A stretch of 64,000 bases of DNA, from NCBI RefSeq assembly GCF_030867145.1, contig NC_134433.1:10305216-10369215 (forward strand), given 5' to 3'. The stretch is from Opisthocomus hoazin (lineage: Eukaryota; Chordata; Aves; Opisthocomiformes; Opisthocomidae). The position numbers were made by a program, and so were the translations under genes. The stretch's first letter is position 1. Each line of letters starts with the position of its first letter. Below are positions 23,301 through 34,400 of the stretch, one piece after another. The notes beneath the pieces are model-generated. The model had not been told where the DNA came from. It worked only from the letters and a program-made list of their open reading frames with translations, and did not search any database.

Positions 23301-24417
23301 GAGCTGGTACACACCAATTTCAACCAAAACTGGGTGCTACTATTTTGTCTCTCTGCCTGAGGCTCCTTTTCTGTAGGGAAAGCAAAGCTCTCGCAGGGAA
23401 GCATGGAGCAGGAGAAAAGCCAAACAGAAACCTGTTTACTGTTGAATCAGGGGGGCTTTCTTGCTGCCTCCTTCCCCTAACTAGCAGGAGGATGAGAAGG
23501 GGAACAGCTGGCTTTGAACCGTGCATCAGCCCCGGCGTGAGGCCAGCCCAGTGAGCATCTTCACCGTGACCCCCAGGAAGTGACAGCGGAGACTCCACTC
23601 CTGCACTCCGTCACTGGGGAGCAGTCATGGGGTGGTGATTCAACAGGGATGGTGCCAGTCAGTGGGGAAAGGCAATGATGTGCGGGCTTTGCTCCTCCAA
23701 AGCTACCTGTCCCAGGCTTTCGGGCATGGCCGTGACCTGGGTAGATTTTCTTTCCTTGGCAATTGTCTGACTGCAGCTGCAGGAGTTTTATGCCCTCTTG
23801 GGAAACAGCTGGATAGGTTGGGGAGGATGGCGTGATATGAGGCATGGCTGGGCTTTGGGTGGCAGCTCCTCTGCTCCTGGGTTTGCCGTTGAGGTAGGCA
23901 GCGTGTGTGTGAAGTGACGGCGATGTCCTGAATTTCTGGCTGTGTTGCTGCGGGGAGGGCGTTGCTGTGGGTGCTGGTGATTGCTCAGTGTGGGGACAGC
24001 AGGAAGGATCAGACTATGGGAATCTATTACCCGATCTGGAAAAACCTGACTTCTTACTCGGGCCGATCTGCCCTCAATTTGCATAGTAAAATTAGGCTGA
24101 AAAGAGTTTCTGACCTAAATATCCTAATTCAGCCTTTCTCCTCCATGCTCAGACAGGTGCTTCTGCGACACTGCGAGGCAGGGCCCGGCTGTGGCCGCGT
24201 GGACGGGGACGTCCCCTCTCCCTGCTCCTTCTCCTTGCCTAAATCAGCTGGAAAACTGCGGGAAAGACCCGGAGCTGGGTGATAAAACCCATCCCAGGGC
24301 AGACAGGGCACTCCTTGCCCCAACCAGTGGGGATGCCTTTTGGCATTGAGGGCTTGTTTGCCCTTGATATGTATAAAATACATCTATAAGTGTGTGTTTG
24401 TATGTATTGTGTGCATA
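23301..24417. other. RAD51D/RFFL intergenic DNA, nothing recognised
   Basis: I see no conserved coding sequence, repeat family or RNA gene here. The open frames are short and unlike known proteins. Confidence 0.5.
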
Positions 24418-24940
24418 TATCACAGAATCACAGAATGGTCGGGGTTGGAAGGGACCTCTGTGGGTCATCTAGTCCAACCCCCTGCCCAAGCAGGGTCACC
24501 CAGAGCAGGCTGCACAGGACCGCGTCCAGGTGGGTCTTGAATATCTCCAGGGAAGGAGACTCCACAGCCTCCCTGGGCAGCCTGTTGCAGTGCTCCGTCA
24601 CCCTCAGAGTGAAGAAGTTCTTCCTCATGTTCAGCTGGAACTTCCTCTACTTCAGTTTGTACCCATTGCCCCTTGTCCTGTCGCTGGGTACCACTGAAAA
24701 GAATCTGGCCCCATCCTCCTGACACCCTTCAGATATTTATAAGCATTTATTAGATCCCCTCTCAGCCTTTTCTTCAGGCTGAACAAGCCCAGCTCCCTCA
24801 GCCTTTCCTCGTAGGAGAGATGCTCCAGTCCCCTCCTCATCCTCGTAGCCCTCTGCTGGACTCTCTGCAGTAGCTCCTAATTTTTCTTGAAGTGGGGAGC
24901 CCAGAACTGGACACAGCACTGCAGATGGGGCCTCACTAGA
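24418..24940 (-). mobile_element. CR1 LINE fragment (3' end of ORF2 and 3' UTR), antisense
   Basis: The plus strand starts with the inverted CR1 terminal repeat (ATCACAGAATCACAGAATG) and the block CCAACCCCCTGCCCAAGCAG. On the minus strand it reads [20 protein letters not shown] and [13 protein letters not shown], the end of the CR1 reverse transcriptase ORF. Frameshifts are visible, so it is inactive. It ends just before a TA/TG-rich tract at 24941 and is the same subfamily type as the copy at 48335-49078. Confidence 0.95.
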
Positions 24941-25030
24941 AATATATATGTGTATATATGGGGATGTCTGTACATGTCTGTCAATATATCTATATCTATA
25001 CATGGGTGTAGCTGTATGTATGCATATGCT
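24941..25030. repeat. TA/TG/ATCT-rich low-complexity tract
   Basis: Irregular ATATATGTG, TATCTATATCTA and GTATGTATGC units run for about 90 bp, directly adjoining the 5' end of the antisense CR1 copy. It is probably a degenerate microsatellite. Confidence 0.75.
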
Positions 25031-25269
25031 TCTCGCGAAGTGCAGCTAAGTCCCCGTGCACACAGCAGGAACCCCTCGAAGCACATGGGACCCTCCAGCT
25101 CCGCCTCTCCTCTGCCCAGACGGGGTCTAGAACCCGGCGTTCTCGGAGCCGCCGTTGCCCTCTGGGCCTCCTGAGGGCGCTCGTGAAGCTGCCGCGCCGC
25201 CAGGGGGCGGGCCGCCCGGTACTGGCTATCTCGCCGCGCTCGATGGCCGCCGCTCTGGCCGGCCTCTCT

Positions 25270-25409
25270 GTGTCCCGCCGCCGCCGTGGGCAGTTGCCAT
25301 AGCGCCGCCGCCGCGCCGAGCGGAGGCCTCGGGGCCGACCGGCAGCCAGGGGCCGACCGGCAGCCAGGCCCCGCCGTGCGCTCCGGGACGGGGCTGCCCG
25401 GGGAGGCAG
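25270..25409 (+). other. RFFL: Probable RFFL non-coding first exon
   Basis: The first coding exon of RFFL starts only 5 nt before its ATG, so a leader exon is required upstream. The CpG island offers a strong donor, GGAGGCAG/GTGAGG, ending the exon at 25409. The 5' boundary is a guess. An 18-bp perfect tandem duplication occupies 25331-25366. Additional leader exons in the 20-kb intron cannot be excluded. Confidence 0.55.
25331..25366 (+). repeat. 18-bp tandem duplication in the RFFL leader
   Basis: The unit GGGGCCGACCGGCAGCCA occurs twice, at 25331-25348 and 25349-25366, without mismatch. It lies in the GC-rich proposed 5' UTR. Confidence 0.9.
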
Positions 25410-28400
25410 GTGAGGGCTCTGTCGGGGCTTGGGGGGGGGCTGCCAGGGCTTGGGGGGCGTGGGGCAGTGAGGGCGCTGCCGGGCTTTGGGGGGCGCGAGG
25501 CGGCGGCGGCGCTGCCGGAGTGGGGTGGGGGGGGCCGTTACATGGCGGGGGGCGGGAGGCCGCGCAGGGCCCGCTGAGGGTTGTCAGGGGGCCGGGGAGT
25601 GGGGGCCTCGACAAGTGGGGGGGCCGGGGAGAGGGTGGCGGGGGCTGCGCGCCCCTGGGGTTGGGCTTTTGGGTGTCCTTGCCGAGGGACGCGGGTCCGG
25701 GCTCGGCCCCCTCCTGCAGAAACTCTTTCCTCCGCTGAGCGACGCTCCCAGAGGCGCTCTGGGGTTCGGTAGGTTGTGCTGCTCAAAACGCTGTGGGAGA
25801 GCGGAGGAATTCTGGATCGGCGCCAGCCTTCAGTACAGCTCTTCACTTAAATTGTTGTTTCTTTGCGGTTCAGCACGTCCCAGGCACCAATTTGTTTGGT
25901 AGGGTGGCAGCGCGCCCCGGGTGGGCAACGCTTCCTTGGTGGCAAGAGCCCCAGTTATTTTCTTAACGAGGGACTCTGCCCCGCTTCTGCTCAGAACCGG
26001 GGGCGTACGGCACGGTGAGAGCTGTGCAAGTCCTTCCTTTGCCACAGAAAGGCAAAAGGAGTTCAGAAAAATAAAAATACTCGAGTGTTCTTCAGAACAG
26101 TTTGTTCCTGTAAACTGGTCAAGGTGTTTCCTGTGGAGAAAGTGTTGATGTATCGTCACATCGGTTTCTCACCAGTGTTTCAGCATGCGACTGCAGGTTA
26201 ATAAATGTAAACTCTCTGTGGTGAGGATGTGCACGCAGTCCAGTCTGAGCCTTTACAGATCAGGGACTTGGCACAACAGCGAAGGCTGAATGCGCTCAAT
26301 GTGATGGCCGTACGATAAATAAGCTGTTGCACTTGATCGCTTCACGTGTTTTCAAACCCTGCAAGGATGGCGAGGCTCGCTTAGATACTGTAAAAGTAAG
26401 TGTAATATTAAAGCGTAGTTAGGAATGGTTTAGTTTTATGGTTCTTCGATTAAGATATGTTCAGGGTAACGTTTAATTTTCTGAGATATGAAAAGGTTTT
26501 TGTGTTTTGTTTAAGCTCACTTCCTCCTGTGTGACACAGCGCCTGTCTTCTGTGGGTAGCCCAGAAGGTCTTGGACGTTGTTTCTGGAGAACTGTTTCAT
26601 GGCAGTGTAGGAACCTGTGGCAGTTTTCTGTTCTTTCTAACCTGATTATGGAATTGTAAAGAACTTACTGGCTTTACAAAATGCTTTTTTAGTTCTCTGT
26701 TTCATTAGAGTGGGGAATGACAGGTGCATTAGAAGTTGGCACTTTTTGTGTTTACCTTGTAGTGGGTTGTATTTCAAAACTTTGAAGCTCATATTTTAAG
26801 ATAAATTATCATTAAGGCAGATACGTGATTACATGAAGCAAACTGATAATAAGAGTATTTACCCTTTGTGATCATTTCCACTGCTACCTTGTTTTTCCAG
26901 AGCCGAGCAGTGGAACACAAAGCTGTGAGCTTCAAATGTTGTTACTTACGAATTCCAGATCCTTGCATTTACCTACTGCCATCTCTCTTACTGATACCTC
27001 TTCAACACATTTCATGTTCACAGCGATGGGGAGGGGGATCTTGTGTTCATTCTTTGTGAACATAATTACTTTTGGTAGAACAATTGGGTCTAATGAAACA
27101 AAGCCATTTAATTAGGCTATTGCTATGTTTTGCATCATGGGCAATCCTCTCTGCTGGTGTGAATCCCAGTGCAGAGTTACCCGGCTGCAGCACTCTGTGG
27201 TTTGTGTGTCCCCACGGCTGGTAGCAATTGAAGTTTTAATTAAAAGCTGATTGCCTTGACATTGGTGTTCATGGGTTAATGCTTAATTGCTCAAGTTTTT
27301 GCTGAACTGGATTAGTTTTAAAGCCCTCATTTAAATACTGTGTTTAATTGTAGGGTAGAAAAAGTAGGCTGACTTTCAGTGAGGCTCAGTCTTTCTCATT
27401 GGCAGGTACATGTGGTTGGGCTCTTCGGAGTCAGCTTAAAATGAGAGCCGAATGCAATACTCTGCAATGAGAGTACAAAGCAATAATATAGCTGAATTGC
27501 ATTTTGGGGTTGGTGGTCACTAGTTAGTTAAGTTTATGACCGAAATCTATCTTCTTTTCTCCAGGCCTTCAGTTTTCTCTTTATTGTGGCTGACTTCAGT
27601 GTTGGGGTTTTTTTTGTTTATTTTGTTTTGTTTAGAATTGTGTAATTTTCACTTGTTGTGCAACTTTGTACTATGGTTTGTTGTTTATAACAACGTAGAT
27701 TGTAAACTCTCCAATCAGGCTAGAGCACCATTTGAGTTGAATCTCCAGTGCTATATATAGAAGGGTTATTATAACTTGTGCTTTAGACTTTGACCCAGCC
27801 TTTACGTGGTGGAAGGGTGTAAGCAGATTTTCACACAGTCGCCTGCTGTGGTGTTCTTATGTCCGTGAGCCGCCTCTGACTCGCCTAGAGCTAGACGGGC
27901 TGTGTGTCTGTCCCAGTACTGCAGCTTTGTGTGCTCGCGTCTAGCCTGGGAGAATGCTGTCCTCGTCTCGTGTGCATTGGTTTCACTGTAATATATGTAG
28001 GAAAAATTGTGTTTAATTAGGGTTAGGCTACCTTCCCGTCCCTTACAGGAAGAGTGCATTCTCATATGTGCATAGGACATCTTGGAGCATTTCTTCTCTA
28101 AAGCCTTTGACCAGTCTTGAGGGATACAGAGCCTAATTGAAAGGTAAAAAATTAGAAAGTATGCTGAACCAAGTACTTGGTGCTTCATAAAACACTTTGT
28201 TGGCAGAAGGATAGTGTGAGATGTGTGTAATGTGTGCACGTGTCCCTTTTTTGGACACAGCTGCGCATGAACCAGTGCTGACCAGCAAAAGAGAGGACCT
28301 ATTGGTACGTGGTAGTAAAAACCAAGGGAACTCAGTACTTCTCTATAGTCTGAGGTCTGACTGCAAGCATAGCATTGCTTTAAATTACCTGAATACTGCT

Positions 28401-31400
28401 AGCAGTCTGCTGTGGGCTAAATACTGGAGTATTGATCTGACTTCTTGGGGAAGTGTTACGGTCAATGCTGTGGCGAGGTCTGCACCGCTGCGATGACTCT
28501 GCTGTTTATCTGCCTGCACTTTGTGCTCTGCACTTAAACATATTCACGTGGTGCAAATATTTCTCCAGCCCTCCCCAGAATGCCCATGTCCATTGCGAAA
28601 CCCCAGCCAGTCTCCTGCTCCTCAGAGTAATTCCAGTCATTAGTGTTGATAGTACCTGTCTGTTGCACCCCGTATCAAGCTTGTTTTCCTCTGTTTCCTG
28701 GGGACGGTCATTACAAGAAGCCAGAAATGAGTGGTCTGAACTCACACCAGCTGGCATTCAGGGAGCACAGAACACTTTGCAGGGATCATCAATAAGTGTA
28801 ATCTCTGTTTCACAGGTGGGGAGACTCACATCACCGCTGAATTGATGTCAGAAACAGAAATCCTCTGCATGCCGAGTCTTCTAAGCACCTGATGGTATGT
28901 CCCTCCAAAGTCGATTATTCAGTCTTCAAACATTGCAAGGTTGAAAAATTGCATATTTCTTTAAGAAACAGAGTATGACTGTCAGATCAAGAATTCAGAA
29001 TTTGTATTAGTTTTTCCCTTCTTTCTCAGCTGGTTTCCTCAGAACTGAGATGGCTTATTCTAACCTCCTGAAGCCTTTTTTGGCATTCTAAATTTATGTT
29101 CCCATAAGGGACTTTTCTTTAAAAAGAATTGTTGCTTTCTGAGACACTGTTTATTCTTCTTGGTGTCTGTAAAATTGATGAATGCTTCACATTAATTGCT
29201 CTTGAGGTTTTCACTTTACTCCAAAATATTAATTAGGCTTCTTTCTCTAAAATCTTCTGGCTTCTCTGCCAAATAGTCTTGGATTAGGAATTTCCACACT
29301 GTATTTCAGTGTAGACTAAAATATTGATTTAACATCAGCTTTTTTTATGCTGACACATTTTTATTTATATTCAGGAGGTTGTGGGATATGCATATTAGAG
29401 TATATTTAAGCAGCATATGCTTTGAATCTTTTTAGTTTAGCTTCCAGACTGATGATGTGAGATTTTTAAACAAGCAAATTTAAAATACTCTCTTTTGGGA
29501 CTACCTTGTTGCATAGTAACCTCTACTGCAGAAGGATAGTTCCTTTGGGAATTATATATTCTATATATACACATGGATGACTTCAAATTGCAGTGTCACA
29601 GGCAGCATCACTGAATCAATGCCCCTTACCGTGTGCATGAGCTTGTGTAGGTTTGGCTTGCTGCCCAAATGAGTCAGAAACCATAATATTGCATCCTGTG
29701 GAAGTCCAGAGTGAAACTGATGTGATGCCACTTTTTGTTCATGTCAGAATATCTTGCTTAGAAAGCAGTTACTGCTGGCGTCAGTGAATGACTTCCACGT
29801 TTCATTCACCAGGCTACTTTGGGTTGTTAGAATCCCACAGATGAACAATTTCTCCAGCGTTGTGTTTGAGGCCGTACTCCGCGAGCTTGCATCATGCATT
29901 GATAAGTTTTCTTCCGTGAACACGTTGGTGCTTCTTAGGACTTTGCCTGAGCCAATAGTTACTTGGAAACCTGCTGAGCAGTGGCGTTCCCGCGATGGGA
30001 GGGTTGGTGAGCAGCAAGTTAATGCTCTGCTGTAGTTTGGTGTTACAATAATCACAGCTGGGCTGGAACTGCAGCTGGTACTGCTGCTCTGTTGCAGTGA
30101 GGAATCCCTTCACTATAGGATTACCTTTGAGTTTGTTTTATACATAACTTAAAATGGAGCTTTTATTCAGCTGCTGGAGTAAGTTTCTTTATAGATACTT
30201 GGATTTAATAATTCAGAAGACAAGCAGGCCCATGATTTCTTGAACTAGTTTTAAAAATGGCAAATTAATCATTAAAATAAGGGAAAGGTTTCATTAACAA
30301 AACATCTCTTACTGAATCCTTGAACCTCTCTCTATATATTGCCCTATATTCTGGGCTAGCAGCAGAAACGGATAAAATGTCAAGCTTGATAGATTGTTGG
30401 AGCTGGTTTTTGGTAGTTGAACAATAATGAAACTGTTGTGTGCTTGCAGCGAAACACTGCTCTCTGTGTGCGGACTTTGTCCTGCAGAAAGTTTCAATTG
30501 TTCCAAAGGAGGGCGATTTCTAAAATGCAGCTTCTGTGGCCAGTCGCACAGCTGTCCGAGGGACTGGCTGTCTTGAGGCCATTACACAAGCATTGCAAAA
30601 TAGTTTGGAAACAGTTTATTTTTCAAATTCCAATTAAAGTGTAGATTTCAAAGCCCCTTTTGACTACATAATCAAAAAAGTAGAAATTGAAGCTGGTGTT
30701 TCTAGAGAGACTGATTTGTGCTCTCGGAGCTCAGAACACCGGTTTCTGCCAGTCAGAGGCTGATACCTGCACAATTCATACCTTACGTTGCTCGGACTGA
30801 AAGCCGCATCAGTTGTTGCGGGCGATCATGTGTTTCCCTGTCAGGTTAGTCAAGCCTAGTCTGTCGTTGAGCACCTTTTTGTGCAGCGGGCTCTAGGGTA
30901 AGAGGAGTAAGATCGCTCTTACGCAGAAGAGAAGCGAGGAGGAGTTGACGCAGGTAATTCATAAATATAAAGCCAAACCCCTCAACCTTCTTTTTGACAA
31001 ACTTCTTGTTCTTTCTGTTCCTGTTGTTATTTATACTTCTTGCTTCTTGTTACTTACTTCTCTGACTTGAAGACAGATCACAGACAGGTTTTGCAATGGA
31101 AATAACTAAACCAAGAATGTCATTCTGAGTGAAGTAAGAAATTCCTGAAAAGAATTGAAATATGTTGTTCAGCTTGCTGCTGGAGCTTCAGGGGTGAATT
31201 GCAGTGCCTACAAAATGTGCGTAAAGCATGCAGCTGGAATTCAAAGCTCCAGTAAATGACTACTTGTGTATAGCAAAATAACGCACTTAAAACCAAAGTA
31301 TTTGCCTTTCTTTTTATCTGCCGAAGTCTGCCTGCCGAGACATCTTAAATCTGCAAATAGCTTTATCTGATAGTCATGAATGGTGCTGACAGCATCTCTG

Positions 31401-34400
31401 AACTCTTCCATGGGTGAAAACCCATTTCAAGATTTTCAAAATGTGTCTGTCTTAGAGATAATATCTAGCACATTAAATACAGTATGACTGTTTTAGTTTG
31501 TTCGCCTTTTGCTGCGTTAAATGCCACGTCTATCACATTTTCAAACAATGTGTTCAACTGCATATAATGAAGCCTTTTCATACAACAGCGTGTAGGCCAA
31601 ACCCAAGCGGAATTCATGAAAGGCTTTACTTTGTCTAAGCAAAGTAAGATGATCGCTCTTGGAATGAATCCTGTCTCTTTGTCAGTGTTTTCCATGTGGT
31701 GGTCTGCTCAAAGCCTAAGTAACTTAGTAAGATAGTGTTATGGAGGCCTAAGCTTGGTTTTTTTTACTTCTGAATGTGGCTCTTAATAATACAAGCTAAG
31801 GCTTTTATTGCTCTGCCTGGACTAGCAGATGCAAGCTTGAAATTAAATCTGTAATACGTGATAGTATTTCCTAAAAATTCCCCTAATAAAAAGAGAAGTG
31901 TAGGAAAGGATACAAACTATTACTGTCTACTGTACACTTCACTGATCAGCTTTAATCCTGGATCATGGAGGAAACAGTCTAAAAATATTTATTGAACCTT
32001 CTGAACTTTTAAATAAAAGGGAATTTTTACAACATCCACAAAAGATTTGAAATCTAAAATCCTAGATGTTTTTCTCCACAATTTGATAGCGTGCTGCCTC
32101 CTTCAGACGTTATTCTTGTCTCAAGTACCAAGAATGTCTCTTTTTGTCTTTTTGTTTTGACAAGGCCACGTTTGTCGATGATACTTTTTTTTTTTTAAGT
32201 TAAAATGCTCCGTTAAGTAAACCAAACTTTTTGAGCAATATTTTATTCTGCATGTTACCATAATTTTCACTGTGAAATAGTAAAGAGTTGAAACAAACAA
32301 ACCAACCCCAACAAAAAAAGACCAAAAAACTAACTGGACTTGCATTGTCTTTTGCACTTGTGTGAAACACAAAGTGGGCCTCAAAATCATCTTGTCTTGT
32401 CCCTTTTTTCAGTATTTATGTGTTTTGTTTTAATGTTAAATTGTTAGGATGCTCTGCAAAAGTGCAGGGAGGTCATTCACTGTAAGCATTTCTTCCTTGA
32501 AGTGCCTTACTTCTGTGAGCTGCGATAGTTCTCTGAAAGTGTTTAATTCCAGTATGCTTCCAGTACTGCTTTGAAGAAATGAAATATTAACTTGATTCCC
32601 CTCCCTGGTGAGGTATTATCTGTATTTTACATACGGAAAACCGAGGCACAGAGCGTCTGTAACAGAGCTAGAAACTGAAACCAAAAACCCTCAGCCCCAA
32701 TCGTCCTGTATTAATTTATCCCATTACTAACCTGAAAGTAACTACCCAATGGAATTTGTTGCATATCAGGTCTTTTTGTAAAATAGGAATAAGTGGTGTG
32801 AGATTTTGTGTGTGTAATCAAAAATGGGGCAGTTTCTGCTGAACTATTGAACTGAGAAATGTAGAACTCAAAATGGAAGAAACTTGATGTTATGAGGTTA
32901 TTGGTGGAAAAGAGTGTGTCGCAGGGAGCTGCTGGCAGCAGGAGCCATGTCTGCTTGTGCTGAAACATTGAACTATTTGTTTGGGATCTGAGAACAGAAG
33001 TGAAGATGTTTTGACGTTTTATTTTAAAAAGTAGGTGTTCTTTGTTGTTACAGGACCATGTGAAAGTACAAGATGGCATAGTATCTGTTCCCAACTTCCA
33101 TGATAGTTGGTATGGTGTTTTTTTTTCTTAGTGCCCCAGTGCCAGGATTTAGTCTAATATGAAAATCTTGTCTGTCATTTTACACAGCAAACAAACCCAG
33201 AATAGAAAAAAGTGCCCCTCCCAGTTACAGAGAAGCAAAATGAAAATGTGATGATGCCTGTGTACTGCAGAGGTTGAGAAAAAAACCCCCAACAATCCCA
33301 AGGCAAACTTAAAAAAAAAACAAAGTGAAAGAGATTTATTGGTTTATAAAACCCAATGATTTCTGGAGCACTGACTCATGATGCCTGAATGCTTGGGCTT
33401 GCCAAAAGCCGTGAACAGAAATGTGACCTTAGTCTGCTTGGGCCATATATGGGAAATTTCCTTTTCGTGACAAAGGTGGGGAATTCAGAAGGTGCAGGTC
33501 CTTAAAGGCTGTTTTGAAGCTGTCCGTACCTAGTCTCCTCTCAGTCTCTGAATGTCCTAGGGACGTTAGCCTTCAACGCAGTAACCAAAAATACAGGACG
33601 AGATGATTATATTGGGTTTGTTGTTTCAGCTTGAATAAAGCCCAGATTTCGGTCTGCATTGTTTTGGGGTTACTGGTCCTTAACGTTCTGCAGAGATTGA
33701 GGCTGGACAAAGGAGGGAGGCATGGCAATTCAACAAGGGCAGTCATAAAGCAACCAGTTTGGAATCTTTCAGCCCTAGAAACAAATACTGTAGGTGGCTG
33801 GAAATGGGCTTTTTCACGTCCGTCCCATGAATGCTGTAAGTAGTTCATGCTTGTCCTGCTGATGGGCACTGGATGGTGAGGCTTGAACTTTCCCTGAGTT
33901 TTCAAGCTCTTATCCAGGGATGTATATAAGCAATTCTGAATTTCAAACACTTCAGTGCTAAATGGAGATTGTTACAAAAATAATAGTTAATATTTATGGA
34001 AATGCTCCAAGAGTACAACTTCAGAGTCTCAAACTTTCACTTGTACTAACTTACTTCAGATGAGGGTGGGGTATTTTTCCTTGTTCGCAGGTGAGGTAGC
34101 TAAGCCATAAATAAACTGACTTTTTTATTCCAGTACCTTTTGTTGTCTCAGTAGCAGAACTATTTGGGTTTGTTGCTTTTCAGTGCTATATTCAATATCC
34201 TGGACCTTCCTTTAACTGCTGACAAACTCGTAAGGATTTCTGCAGTCTGGGAGCACAGAGCTTTCCACACCATTTCAGACGTGACGTATGTGCTGGTCTT
34301 TGTATATGTCTACCGAAGCAGATGATACACAATTGCATTTTATTCTATTTCAGCACCTAGTTTGGATTTGAATTCAGATTAATTTGGAATAGGCATAGCT

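Larger units (their letters stand above)
25130..25780. promoter_or_regulatory. RFFL: CpG island, RFFL promoter
   Basis: This is a dense CpG and GC-rich block with CCGCCGCC-type runs, no TATA box and long G tracts at 25427-25535. It contains the proposed RFFL leader exon. Long open frames across it on both strands are GC artefacts. Confidence 0.75.

Noticed and set aside
24877-25738. Long open frames (245 codons minus, 150 codons plus) around the RFFL CpG island
   Set aside because: Pro/Ala/Gly-rich frames on both strands of a CpG island; the minus frame also runs into CR1 sequence.
28453-28845. 130-codon frame in RFFL intron 1 as a nested gene
   Set aside because: No domain and no splice or promoter context; similar chance frames occur throughout the intron.
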